Shown: one piece after another, positions 1-7,956 of the stretch
Layout: each line of letters opens with the position of its first letter
How positions within the stretch are numbered: position 1 is the stretch's first letter
The notes under the pieces: generated by a model
Told to the model about the DNA's origin: nothing
Seen by the model: the letters and a program-made list of their open reading frames with translations, nothing else
Databases searched by the model: none
Made by a program: the position numbers and the translations under genes
DNA from: an uncultured Gemmiger sp.
Lineage (GTDB): Bacteria > Bacillota > Clostridia > Oscillospirales > Ruminococcaceae
DNA length: 64,000 nucleotides
NCBI GenBank assembly: GCA_944388145.1
Contig: CALXHQ010000001.1
Span: 1 to 64,000 of the forward strand
Direction: 5' to 3'

Positions 1-61
1 GCGGATACATGGCGCGGATCTCGGCGGGCGTCGGCAGCTTTCTCAAATAATTGAAACCCAT
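1..61 (-). CDS. 3-deoxy-7-phosphoheptulonate (DAHP) synthase, N-terminal fragment
   Basis: Only the first 20 codons lie in the window; the gene runs off the left edge. Reading leftwards from the ATG at 61-59 gives MGFNYLRKLPTPAEIRAMYP. The KLPTPxEI opening is typical of the class I DAHP synthases of Clostridia, which condense phosphoenolpyruvate and erythrose 4-phosphate as the first step of the shikimate pathway. Upstream there is only a weak AAAGGG ribosome site about 10 bases from the ATG. The call rests on recognising the N-terminus, so it is probable rather than certain. Confidence 0.6.
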   Translation of the reverse strand, partial: MGFNYLRKLPTPAEIRAMYP

Positions 62-236
62 TGGATACAGCCCTTTCTTTTTCGTTCCGGGGAGGGGTTC
101 CCCCTCCGGCCCCTTTCCCTCTTAATAAAGTGGTCGGCGAACCCCTGTCCCTTCCGTGGAACTGCGGGTCCGTTCGTATTTATAATAATATCGCGCACCG
201 TCGGCGCTTGTCAACCAAAGGGGGCCTTTTGACGCG

Positions 237-860
237 TTACAACCTGTCCCAAACGCGCAGGCGGGTTAACAGCAGCAGCGCAACGGCATATTCCGCCGCC
301 AGGAAAACGCCATCGGTTACCAGGTAAAGATGCGGTATTGGCAGAATGTCTGCCAACCACCTTGCCAACACCATAAACGGCAGATAAAGCCCTGCCGCGC
401 AACCCGCCTTGACCATCCAGCGGGCAGGGCGCGCCTGGGACAGCATCCGCCCAATGCCATAGCACACCACACCAATGGCCTGCACCACCATGCCGCCCGC
501 AATGCAATCGGCTGTTCGCTTTTCGTACCAGGCGGCCAGGGCGCAGACCAGCCCGATAACCAGGAAAAACAATGCCGCCAGATACAGCACCCGGCTGGCG
601 AAATCGGCGTCCAGGCGGCGCGCCGGGGCGGGACCGGTTTCCGGCAATGTGCCCTGGCTGCCCTTGAGCAGGTAATCGGTGGTGACGTGGAACAGCTCGC
701 TCAGGGCAATGATTTTATCCAAATCCGGCTGGGCCTGGGCGGATTCCCACTTGGATACCGCCTGGCGGGAAACGTGCAGTTTTTCGGCAAGCTGTTCCTG
801 GGAAAAGCCGCGTTCGCGGCGCAGCTGCTGGATCCGGTCGGCAAGGGTTGGCTGGTTCAT
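237..860 (-). CDS. XRE-family transcriptional regulator with membrane-spanning C-terminus
   Basis: The protein has 207 residues. Residues 7-65 form a Cro/C1-type helix-turn-helix (LRRERGFSQEQLAEKLHVS, then RQAVSKWE), the form typical of Firmicute XRE regulators. A charged linker around residues 66-90 is followed by about four hydrophobic segments between residues 90 and 200. Regulators with this fusion are thought to sense an envelope or membrane signal, but the target is unknown. An AGGAG ribosome site lies 10 bases before the ATG. It stands alone, between the DAHP synthase start and the amidohydrolase, all on the minus strand. Confidence 0.85.
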   Translation of the reverse strand: MNQPTLADRIQQLRRERGFSQEQLAEKLHVSRQAVSKWESAQAQPDLDKIIALSELFHVTTDYLLKGSQGTLPETGPAPARRLDADFASRVLYLAALFFLVIGLVCALAAWYEKRTADCIAGGMVVQAIGVVCYGIGRMLSQARPARWMVKAGCAAGLYLPFMVLARWLADILPIPHLYLVTDGVFLAAEYAVALLLLTRLRVWDRL

Positions 861-984
861 CGTTCGGTTTCTCCTGTTTCCGGGGCATTCCCCATTTCTT
901 GTGGTTTCATCCTGCCATTTTGCCCGGTTGCGGGTCTACCAAGGCGGGCTGGAAGTTTGTCAACCGGGGGTTGCAAAAAAGCAT

Positions 985-1878
985 TTAGCGAATTTGCGTC
1001 ATTTTGTTTACCCCGTCCTGCATCGAGAGTTTTTTTGTTTCAAGGATACTTTTCGCATTTTCGTATGCGATTTGCCTTGCCTCTTTTTCGGTAAAATCCA
1101 TTTGGTTTAAGGCGTCAAAATAAAAGTCATAAATCTGCTGCGGCGGCAATATTCTGCTGTCAGGGTAATCCGTGGCAAAAAGCAGCCTTTCCGCACCGAA
1201 ACGCCGCAGGATTTTGTTGGTTTTTGAGATTCCATAAACCCGGATATACTCCGGTAAAATGGCCGATATATCCACATAGCATCCGATGGGCAACAGCCAT
1301 TCCCACTGGAATGCCCCCATATGGCAGACAATCAATCGCAAATTTGGGAAGCGTTCCGCGACCCTTGCAATACGCCTTGCCGCAGAGACGTCGTCGTCCG
1401 TGTTTGGATAGGAATGGATTGCAACCGGAATCCCCCGTTGCTGAGCAAAGTCGAAAATTGGCCGGTTATAATCAGAATCAATCACGATCCCCGAATTGTT
1501 GGGATGGATTTTAATCCCGTCCAGCAAACCGTCGTCTATTGCACGGCAAATCGCATCGACCGTTTCAGCGATCGAGTTCCTTCCATCAACGTCCGCATAA
1601 GCATACAGTTGCCCCGGATAACATTTCTTCAACGCGCAGAGATTCCTGTGTACCGCGTGGACAGTGAATCCCATCGACATCAGGCAAGGGTCATTAAACG
1701 GCATAACAACCGCTTTTTCAATGTTATTTTCGGCCATAATCTGTTGGTATTTTTGCATATCCGCATATTCCCATACATCATCTGCATCGGGATTGGCTTT
1801 GTGCACTTCATCCGGCAAGATATGGATATGCGCATCAATTTTTTTCAAAGATTTCCAATCCACCAAAACAATATCCAC
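985..1878 (-). CDS. Amidohydrolase-family TIM-barrel metalloenzyme
   Basis: A 297-residue amidohydrolase-2 type protein. Metal-site residues are all visible: the HxH of DAHIHIL near residue 17, IKIHP near 120, AIHSYP near 155, VCHMGAF near 185, and the aspartate of FATDYPDS near 238. Relatives are hydrolases or decarboxylases of the aminocarboxymuconate-semialdehyde decarboxylase group; the substrate here is unknown. The start is a GTG at 1878 with AAGGG just upstream; a second GTG five codons in is also possible. Its base composition (near 40-50% G+C over much of its length) is clearly lower than that of its neighbours, suggesting recent acquisition. Confidence 0.75.
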   Translation of the reverse strand: MDIVLVDWKSLKKIDAHIHILPDEVHKANPDADDVWEYADMQKYQQIMAENNIEKAVVMPFNDPCLMSMGFTVHAVHRNLCALKKCYPGQLYAYADVDGRNSIAETVDAICRAIDDGLLDGIKIHPNNSGIVIDSDYNRPIFDFAQQRGIPVAIHSYPNTDDDVSAARRIARVAERFPNLRLIVCHMGAFQWEWLLPIGCYVDISAILPEYIRVYGISKTNKILRRFGAERLLFATDYPDSRILPPQQIYDFYFDALNQMDFTEKEARQIAYENAKSILETKKLSMQDGVNKMTQIR

Positions 1879-1915
1879 CTGTCCCTTTTCATTTTATAAA
1901 ACCCAATCTTGCAAC

Positions 1916-1960
1916 AATGCCGCCCCGGCTCCCGTTTGAGAGCCTGGGCGGCATTTTTAC
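1916..1960. terminator. Hairpin after plsY, T-tract on the plus side
   Basis: AATGCCGCCC (1916-1925) pairs with GGGCGGCATT (1946-1955), with a further GGCTC/GAGCC pairing inside. The run of five T bases follows on the plus strand (1954-1958), while plsY is read on the minus strand and gets only GTTGC after the stem. It probably ends plsY and blocks transcription from the other direction. Confidence 0.6.
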
Positions 1961-1984
1961 CTGTCGATAGAGAATTGGCAGCCG

Positions 1985-2647
1985 TCACTTCTTTTTGGTA
2001 AAGCGATACTCGGTGCCATCATGCAGGCGCTGGATGTTGGTGCGGTGCATATAGATGACCATGCCGCCCATGATGGCCGCGCAGACGCCGATGAATACCA
2101 GCGAAGGCAGGTTGGCGCCCTCCCACAGCCACCAGTAGAGGATGGCCAGCACCGGGTACAGGCCGGCAACAATGATGCTGCCCAGCGAGACGATGCGGGT
2201 GATGGCAAATTCAATCAGGAAGATGACGAGCAGCGCCACCACAATAATGGGCGAGGTGGCCAGGATAGCACCCGCGCCCACCAGCACGCCCTTGCCGCCC
2301 TTAAAGCCGAAGTAGATGGGCAGCGTGTGGCCGATAACCGCAAAGATGCCAGCCAGATAGGCGCCGCAGATCGGCTCGATGCCGGTGCCGGGCAGCATCC
2401 ACTCAAAGATCAGGCGGCCGAGAATGACCGCCACGGCGCCCTTGGCCACATCGCCCACCGCGGTGGCCGCGCCGGCAGCCTTGCCGTAGTTGCGCAGCAT
2501 ATTGGTCATGCCCGCGCTGCCGCTGCCGTGGGTGCGCACGTCATCGTGGCAGAAGTGCTTGGAAATCAGGATGCCGAACACGATGCTGCCCAAAAGATAG
2601 GCCTCGATTGCCACAAGAATGCAGGCCAGAATCAGTTTGAATCCCAT
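1985..2647 (-). CDS. plsY: Glycerol-3-phosphate acyltransferase PlsY
   Basis: An integral membrane acyltransferase that moves the acyl group of acyl-phosphate onto glycerol 3-phosphate to make lysophosphatidate, the first membrane step of phospholipid synthesis. The sequence shows the PlsY motifs THGSGSAGMTNMLRNYG near residues 36-52 and GHTLPIYFGFKGGKG near 105-119, with about five membrane segments. The start was set at the ATG at 2647 (220 residues) because GGAGGAGG lies 7 bases upstream; a longer frame to 2671 has no such signal. It is the last gene of a group with der and the DUF512 gene, a common order in Clostridia. Confidence 0.93.
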   Translation of the reverse strand: MGFKLILACILVAIEAYLLGSIVFGILISKHFCHDDVRTHGSGSAGMTNMLRNYGKAAGAATAVGDVAKGAVAVILGRLIFEWMLPGTGIEPICGAYLAGIFAVIGHTLPIYFGFKGGKGVLVGAGAILATSPIIVVALLVIFLIEFAITRIVSLGSIIVAGLYPVLAILYWWLWEGANLPSLVFIGVCAAIMGGMVIYMHRTNIQRLHDGTEYRFTKKK

Positions 2648-2681
2648 GGGAGATCCTCCTCCAATCGTCAAAGGTCAATCA

Positions 2682-4016
2682 TCAGGCACGGGCGGTGCCG
2701 TCGCCGTGCTCCCGCACCAGCATGCGGATGGGGGTGCCGGTCATACCGAACGTTTCACGGATCTGGTTTTCCAGATAGCGCTTGTAGGAAAAGTGGAACA
2801 GTGCCTTCTGGTTGACAAAGCAAACAAACGTGGGCGGCCGGATGGAGCTCTGGGTCATGTAGAAGATCTTGAGCCGCTTGCCCTTGTCGGATGGCGGCTG
2901 CACCCGGGCAGTGGCCCGGGCCAGCATCTCGTTCAGCGCGCCGGTGGGGATGCGGGTGCCGTTCTGCTGGTCCACAAACCGGATCGTCTCGAACAGCTTG
3001 TCCAGCCGCTGGCCGGTTTTGGCACTGATGAAAAGGATGGGCGCGTAGGACATGAAGCTGAAATCCTCGGCCAGCTGCTTGCGCATGGTATCCATGGTGT
3101 AGGTATCCTTTTCCACCAGGTCCCACTTGTTCACCGCGATGATGCAGGCCTTGCCCTGCTCGTGGGCATAGCCGGCCACCTTGGAGTCCTGCTCGGTGAA
3201 GCCCTCGGTGGCGTCGATCATGATGACGCAGACGCGGCTGCGCTCAACGGCGGCCAGGCTGCGCAGCACGCTGTACCGCTCCACACCGCTTTCCACCTTG
3301 CCTTTTTTGCGCAGGCCGGCGGTATCGGTGAAGGTAAACTTGCCGAACTTATTGTCCACGCGGGAGTCAATGGCATCGCGGGTGGTGCCGGCCTCGTTGG
3401 CGACGATCATACGGTCCTCGCCCAAAATGCGGTTGACCAGGCTGGACTTACCCACATTGGGCCGGCCGATAACCGCCACGGGGATGCGCTCGTCATCCTC
3501 CGGCTGTTCGTCCGAGAAGTCCAGGTGCTCGCAGACAGCGTCCAGCAGGTCGCCGGTGCCGTGGCCGTGCACACCGGACACCGGGTAAACCTCCCCGATC
3601 CCCAGCGAGTAGAAATCGTACAGCTCCATGGGCGGCTCACCCACCGAGTCGCACTTGCTGACCGCCAGCAGCACCGGCTTGCCGCTGCGCATCAGCATAC
3701 CTGCAATGTCAATGTCCTGCGGGGTGACACCGGCGGTGACATCGCACAGCATGATAACACAGTCGGCGGAATCGATGGCGATCTGGGCCTGGCGGCGCAT
3801 GTGCGCCAGGATGCCGTCATCAATATTGGGCTCGATACCGCCGGTGTCCACCAGCAGGAACTGGTGGCCGTTCCACTCGCAGTCGCAGAAAATGCGGTCA
3901 CGGGTGACGCCGGGGGTATCCTCCACGATGGCCAGGCGCTGGCCGGTGAGTTTGTTGAACAGCGTGGACTTGCCCACATTGGGCCGGCCGACAATGGCAA
4001 CAATAGGTTTCGGCAT
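2682..4016 (-). CDS. der: Ribosome-assembly GTPase Der (EngA)
   Basis: A 444-residue double GTPase needed for late assembly of the 50S ribosomal subunit. Two G domains are visible, each with a GRPNVGKS P-loop (residues about 10-18 and 183-191), a DTxG switch II (DTGG near 58 and DTAG near 233) and NKWD in the second domain (near 296). A KH-like C-terminal domain ends the protein. It follows the DUF512 gene by 6 bases and precedes plsY by 34, so the three are probably cotranscribed. Length and motifs are normal for the family. Confidence 0.97.
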   Translation of the reverse strand: MPKPIVAIVGRPNVGKSTLFNKLTGQRLAIVEDTPGVTRDRIFCDCEWNGHQFLLVDTGGIEPNIDDGILAHMRRQAQIAIDSADCVIMLCDVTAGVTPQDIDIAGMLMRSGKPVLLAVSKCDSVGEPPMELYDFYSLGIGEVYPVSGVHGHGTGDLLDAVCEHLDFSDEQPEDDERIPVAVIGRPNVGKSSLVNRILGEDRMIVANEAGTTRDAIDSRVDNKFGKFTFTDTAGLRKKGKVESGVERYSVLRSLAAVERSRVCVIMIDATEGFTEQDSKVAGYAHEQGKACIIAVNKWDLVEKDTYTMDTMRKQLAEDFSFMSYAPILFISAKTGQRLDKLFETIRFVDQQNGTRIPTGALNEMLARATARVQPPSDKGKRLKIFYMTQSSIRPPTFVCFVNQKALFHFSYKRYLENQIRETFGMTGTPIRMLVREHGDGTARA

Positions 4017-4022
4017 AGGTTG

Positions 4023-5390
4023 TCACTTCCCTTCTTTGTGGGCCCTGCGCAGGCGGGCGGCGAGCCCGGCCAGGCGCTGTTTTGGGCTTTGGGTTTCCAG
4101 CAGGGCGCGGCAGCAGCCGGCGCCATCCGTGGGCAGGATCTGTACCCGGCAGCCCAGCTCTTTGCCCAGCTGGTCGGTGGTGATGTCATCCAGGAAAGTG
4201 CCCTCGCCGTCCCGGAGCATGACCTCGGGCACGCCCAGGGTGCGGCTGCGCAGCCTGCCTTTGCACTGGCGGATGATGTCGGTGGCGGTGACCAGGCCGG
4301 TCACGCTCACATTGCCGCCAAAGAAATGGTTGGTGATGGGATGCACCGTGATCTCCACCTGCGGGTACTGGCGGTGCAGCGTGTCCATCATCTGGGTGAT
4401 CAGCGGCGCAGCCAGCGTACCGGTCACCACATCCACACTGCGGGGCAACACCAGGCCGCGGGGCTCGGCCAGTTCCTCCAGGAAGGTATCGTGGTACTGC
4501 CGCCACATGCCCACGCCGTCCTCCAGCTGGGCATAGTCATCGTAGAACTCCGCCTGCGGTAGCGGGCGGCCGGCGGTCAGGTACCACTCATCGCTGGGGT
4601 AGACGATGCTGCGGCCGAACTCGGCGCGGCATTTGCGGCTGTACTCCTCCAGAATGTCCAACTGTTCGGCGGCGGAGGCGGCATCGTAGGCTTCCAGATG
4701 GTAGAGTCCCTTGCGGTGGGCGGTCAGCCCGGCCGGGACCACCGCGATGCTGCCCACCTGCGGGCGTAGGGCCAGCAGGTCATCGAGGGTGCGGCGCAGC
4801 TCGGCGCCGTCATTGATGCCACGGCAGAGCACGATCTGGCAGTTCATGTCGATGCCGCCCCTTGCAAAGCGGTCCAGGTAAGCCAGCGTGTCCGCCGCCT
4901 TTTTGTTGGCCATCATCCGAACCCGCAGCTGGGGGTTTGTGGTGTGCACCGAGATATAGATGGGGCTGATGTGCATCTGGATGACGCGTTCCACTTCCCG
5001 CTCGGACAAATTCGTCATGGTGATGTAGTTGCCGAACAGAAAGGACAGGCGCTCGTCATCGTCCTTGAAATACAGGCTTTTGCGCAGGCCGCGGGGCATC
5101 TGGTCGATGAAGCAGAACATACAGTGATTATCACAGCTGTGCTTTTCGTCGCCCAGATAGGTCTTAAAGTTGCAGCCCAGGGGTTCATACTCCCCCTTTG
5201 TCACCTGGATGATACGCTGCACGCCGTTCTGGCAGACCCGCAGCGGAAAGCTCGCGGCAACGGTGTAATACTGGTAGTCGATGGAATCCTCCATCTCGTG
5301 GCCATCGGCGGCCAGCAGCAGACAGCCGGGTATAATGCCCAGACGCTCAGCCGGTGAGCCGGGGTCCACGCTCTGCACGCGCAGTGCCAT
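4023..5390 (-). CDS. DUF512 family protein: PDZ-like domain plus radical-SAM-like iron-sulfur centre
   Basis: A 455-residue protein with three parts: an N-terminal PDZ-like segment (VDPGSPAERLGIIPGC, residues about 8-23), a radical SAM-type cysteine motif CDNHCMFC near residues 85-92, and the C-terminal DUF512 region with GTLAAPLI and HFFGGNVSVTGLVT. The family is widespread in Clostridia and Cyanobacteria, yet its reaction is not known to me. Its constant position next to der suggests a link to ribosome maturation, but that is inference. Six bases separate it from der. Confidence 0.85.
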   Translation of the reverse strand: MALRVQSVDPGSPAERLGIIPGCLLLAADGHEMEDSIDYQYYTVAASFPLRVCQNGVQRIIQVTKGEYEPLGCNFKTYLGDEKHSCDNHCMFCFIDQMPRGLRKSLYFKDDDERLSFLFGNYITMTNLSEREVERVIQMHISPIYISVHTTNPQLRVRMMANKKAADTLAYLDRFARGGIDMNCQIVLCRGINDGAELRRTLDDLLALRPQVGSIAVVPAGLTAHRKGLYHLEAYDAASAAEQLDILEEYSRKCRAEFGRSIVYPSDEWYLTAGRPLPQAEFYDDYAQLEDGVGMWRQYHDTFLEELAEPRGLVLPRSVDVVTGTLAAPLITQMMDTLHRQYPQVEITVHPITNHFFGGNVSVTGLVTATDIIRQCKGRLRSRTLGVPEVMLRDGEGTFLDDITTDQLGKELGCRVQILPTDGAGCCRALLETQSPKQRLAGLAARLRRAHKEGK

Positions 5391-5483
5391 GGCGCAGCCT
5401 TCCTTTCATTGAACAGGATACAACAAAACACGGGGCGAAAGCTGCCGCTTTGGCCCGAAACCGGGGTGCCCCGCCGAGACATA

Positions 5484-5512
5484 GAAAAAGGGAAGGGCGA
5501 AGCCCCTCCCTT
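5484..5512 (-). terminator. Rho-independent terminator after rpmF
   Basis: On the minus strand AAGGGAGGGGC and GCCCTTCCCTT form an 11-bp stem with one G-U pair and a 3-base loop, followed by TTTTCT. It lies 11 bases past the rpmF stop codon and separates rpmF from the DUF512 gene. Confidence 0.88.
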
Positions 5513-5522
5513 GTAAGAACGT

Positions 5523-5708
5523 TCAGGCCTCTTTGACCTTGACGACTTCCTGGCCCTTGTAGTAGCCGCACTTGCCGCACACCTGGTGGGGCACCTTCAG
5601 CTCACCGCACTGAGGACATTTCACCAGCGTAGGAGCCTCCAGCTTCCAGACATTGGAACGACGCTTGTCGCGACGGGCTTTGGATTGTTTTCTCTTGGGT
5701 ACTGCCAT
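5523..5708 (-). CDS. rpmF: 50S ribosomal protein L32
   Basis: A 61-residue basic protein beginning MAVPKRKQSKARRDKRRS, the standard L32 start. It carries two cysteine pairs, CPQC (near residue 34) and CGKC (near 49), that form a zinc ribbon, so this is the zinc-binding form of L32. A strong AAGGAGG site precedes the ATG. It lies 25 bases after the DUF177 gene, the usual pairing in Firmicutes, and is followed at once by a terminator. Confidence 0.98.
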   Translation of the reverse strand: MAVPKRKQSKARRDKRRSNVWKLEAPTLVKCPQCGELKVPHQVCGKCGYYKGQEVVKVKEA

Positions 5709-5733
5709 GTTTAAGCACCTCCTTGGTGAAATT

Positions 5734-6234
5734 TCAACTGAGCAGTTGTTTTAATATGCTAAGCCGGGCATCTGCAGGGGCAGCTTCGCCTGCCGGTTGG
5801 CAGGTACATCCTGCCGCCTTCCTTTTTCCACAGATGGGGCATAGGCCAAGACAATCGGGACTGCACAACAGCACCCGCGGAACCGCCAGGACAATTTCCT
5901 GGTAAACCAGTTCCTCTACGTCCAGCAAGCCATCTTCGTCCAGGGGAAGCTCAAAATCCGGGTCTTCCAAATCGACCGGACGAACGGTGTACTGCTGTGC
6001 AATCTGATAAGTCTCCTGCACCGGTGCAAGGCAGCGGGCACATTCCGCCTTCACGGCTGCCTCGGCATTCAGGGCAATTTCAGCGCCCTGCGGCGTGCGC
6101 GTCACCGCGATGGTGCCGGCCACAGGTGCAGGCACCTGATACCCCGGCCAATCATACCCCGACAGGTCGAAGGAAAACGACGCTGTAAAAGGCTTTTTCG
6201 CGGCGGTTATGAATTTGTTCAGATCAAATTGCAT
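5734..6234 (-). CDS. DUF177/YceD-family protein upstream of rpmF
   Basis: A 166-residue acidic protein of the DUF177 (YceD) family, almost always found just before rpmF. It has been linked to 23S rRNA accumulation and 50S assembly in some organisms. Cysteines in ECARCLAP (near residue 62) and in the C-terminal CSPDCLGLCPICGKRK are typical. The start was moved to the ATG at 6234 because GAGGTG lies 6 bases upstream and a near-perfect promoter lies just before it; the longer open frame would begin upstream of that promoter. Cotranscribed with rpmF. Confidence 0.9.
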   Translation of the reverse strand: MQFDLNKFITAAKKPFTASFSFDLSGYDWPGYQVPAPVAGTIAVTRTPQGAEIALNAEAAVKAECARCLAPVQETYQIAQQYTVRPVDLEDPDFELPLDEDGLLDVEELVYQEIVLAVPRVLLCSPDCLGLCPICGKRKAAGCTCQPAGEAAPADARLSILKQLLS

Positions 6235-6259
6235 AGTACACCTCAAAGGTTGCCTAACT

Positions 6260-6288
6260 AGTATACACAAGGGAAAGGGGCTTGTCAA
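6260..6288 (-). promoter_or_regulatory. Sigma-A type promoter of DUF177-rpmF
   Basis: Reading on the minus strand, TTGACA (6288-6283), a 17-base spacer and TATACT (6265-6260). The predicted transcript starts near 6253, about 20 bases before the DUF177 ATG. Confidence 0.9.
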
Positions 6289-6403
6289 CACAATTTTGCA
6301 AAAAAATCTGTTTTTTCCTTCTGGATGGCTTTCCGTACGCCGGCAGGGTGCGACCGCACCGCCATCCCCTCCTATTTGCCCACACAAAGGCAAAGGGGCG
6401 GCA

Positions 6404-7171
6404 TCAGCGGGTCAGCTCAGCACAGATTGGATAGTGGTCGGAGAGATAGACCCCATTCTCCGCGTCGGTCCAGCGTTCCACCCTGCCCTGCCGCAGCTCC
6501 GGCGTGACAAAAATGTAATCGATCTTGCAGATGGGCTCCTGCCCACGGAAGAAGTTGTGGAAGGTGAACGGAAACTCGGCCGTGATGTCCCGCAGACCAA
6601 GAGGCGGGTGTTCTGCTGTCAGCGGGGCCAGTTCCGGGCTGCCCTGCTCGGCATTGAAGTCCCCCATCAGCACAGCGGGCAGCGGCCGGCTGGCAGCGTC
6701 AGCCTGCATGCGGGTCAATACCTGGCGAAGCCCCAGCAGGCGGGCTTCGGCATCCAGATGGTCCAGATGGGTGTTATAAACCCGTACGGGGCACCCCATC
6801 CCCTGAACATTTACCAAGGCATAGGCACAGGTGCGGGGGCAATCGCTTTGATGAGCGTAGCGGGAGCCCGGCTGGTCCGGCTGCGGCGACAGCCAGAACA
6901 CCTCCAGCCCCAGCAGTTCAGCGGTAGCATTGCGGATGGCCAACGTCATGGCCTCGCCGGTATAATCGGCGTTGCGGCCACAGCCCACCACCGTGTAGCC
7001 GGTCAGGTTGTCGCGAAGCCAGCGCTGCACGTGCGGCAGCACCTCCTGAAAGCCAATGACATCCGGCTGCTCCTGCTGGATCTTGTTCAGGATCAGCGGT
7101 TTGCGGTGCGGGAAATTATTCTCCGCATCGATACCAAAATCGCCGCGGATGTTAAAGGTTACAATTTTCAT
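6404..7171 (-). CDS. Endonuclease/exonuclease/phosphatase (EEP) family protein
   Basis: A 255-residue EEP-fold hydrolase. The family's metal and catalytic residues are in place: TFNIR at residues 5-9, the glutamate of FQEVLPH near 42, HLDHL near 136, GDFNAE near 169, and SDHYPI near 246. Members cut phosphodiester bonds in DNA, RNA, sphingomyelin or inositol phosphates; the substrate here is not evident. No signal peptide is seen, so it should act in the cytoplasm. A GGGGGAA site precedes the ATG. It is a single gene between the DUF177 promoter and a decayed transporter gene. Confidence 0.85.
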   Translation of the reverse strand: MKIVTFNIRGDFGIDAENNFPHRKPLILNKIQQEQPDVIGFQEVLPHVQRWLRDNLTGYTVVGCGRNADYTGEAMTLAIRNATAELLGLEVFWLSPQPDQPGSRYAHQSDCPRTCAYALVNVQGMGCPVRVYNTHLDHLDAEARLLGLRQVLTRMQADAASRPLPAVLMGDFNAEQGSPELAPLTAEHPPLGLRDITAEFPFTFHNFFRGQEPICKIDYIFVTPELRQGRVERWTDAENGVYLSDHYPICAELTR

Positions 7172-7194
7172 GGGTTGTTCCCCCTGTTGGAACT

Positions 7195-7220
7195 GCCGCG
7201 CGGCTGCGCGGCTTATTTTT
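7195..7220 (+). terminator. GC-rich hairpin with T-tract on the plus strand
   Basis: GCCGCGC (7195-7201), a 4-base loop and GCGCGGC (7206-7212) are followed by TTATTTTT. Read on the plus strand this is an ideal terminator, but no plus-strand gene lies upstream; the flanking genes are on the minus strand. Confidence 0.5.
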
Positions 7221-7454
7221 CAGCGGCAAGCAGCTCTATCCACGGCACCGGTGAACAGGCCGGAAAGGATCAGAAACAGCCACTTTTGCGGGAAATGCGG
7301 TTCCCCGGTGAGAAAGACCACGCCCCGGGCAAAGGCCACCACAACGGTGCGGGTGCCGGCAGCCAGGTTGGAGTTTGCGTTTTCCCTGCCGCCCTTGGCA
7401 AAGATAGAGGTGGGTGCCACAAACACGGAGGGCCCCAGCGCACACAAACCACAT
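7220..7454 (-). pseudogene. Remnant of an EamA/DMT-family transporter gene
   Basis: Translation from the ATG at 7454 begins MWFVCA, then the matching reading continues in another frame with SIFAKGGRENANSNLAAGTR and WLFLILSGLFTGA before stopping after about 80 residues. Intact EamA drug/metabolite transporters of Clostridia start in the same way, with a short helix, TSIFAK, NSNLATAxRT, then KSWLFLILSGLATG, and reach about 280-300 residues. This copy thus has an early frameshift and lacks the rest. A short out-of-frame ELLAAEK followed by a stop near 7215 could be the original C-terminus, implying an internal deletion, but that is weak. The identification is by memory of the family. Confidence 0.55.
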
Positions 7455-7495
7455 GAAGAAGCCTTCTTTTTTGATGACATTCTGTGACAAGCGGC

Positions 7496-7822
7496 TCATC
7501 GGCCGTGCTTGGGCCGGGGATGGGTTTTGAGAAAATCCGCCGTGTCCTGCACAGCCCCAGGCAGCCAGGGCGCGTTGACGTCATCCAGCGGGATGGGAAT
7601 TTCCTGAATGCTGTCCCCCGGCGCCGGGCGATGCAGCGAGGCAGGCAGACCGGCCAGGCCAACCTCCCGCAGCGAGAAAGTTTCTCCGCTGAGCCAGCCC
7701 ACCGCAACACCATCGCAATAGACACAGTAACAGCCAAACAGTTTGCGGGTACGGACGTTCAGCCCGCGCAGTGCATCCAGCCAGGTTTGCAGGATACCGT
7801 CGTCCGGGTATGCCATTGTCAT
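7496..7822 (-). CDS. TfoX/Sxy N-terminal-domain-like small protein
   Basis: A 108-residue protein whose core RKLFGCYCVYCDGVAVGWLS resembles the TfoX N-terminal fold (RxMFGxxGVY..G). In Gammaproteobacteria TfoX activates competence, but free-standing single-domain homologues in Firmicutes have no defined role. The start was placed at the ATG at 7822, giving MTMAYPDDG, because AGGAG lies 11 bases upstream and an extended -10 promoter lies just beyond. The open frame upstream of that contains the promoter. It stands alone. Confidence 0.6.
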   Translation of the reverse strand: MTMAYPDDGILQTWLDALRGLNVRTRKLFGCYCVYCDGVAVGWLSGETFSLREVGLAGLPASLHRPAPGDSIQEIPIPLDDVNAPWLPGAVQDTADFLKTHPRPKHGR

Positions 7823-7849
7823 TTCCCCCTTTTCTCCTGTTGTGGCCCC

Positions 7850-7855
7850 ATTATA
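7850..7855 (-). promoter_or_regulatory. Extended -10 promoter element of the TfoX-like gene
   Basis: Minus strand TGCTATAAT, a TGn-extended -10. The -35 position holds only a weak TGGATG at 17 bases. Confidence 0.6.
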
Positions 7856-7956
7856 GCACAAACCCAGGCGGACATCCACGGATTTCGCACAAAAAACGGG
7901 CACACGGCAGCGGGTCCCGCCGGCGTGTGCACCGATGTTATTGAAAAGGCACTCGA

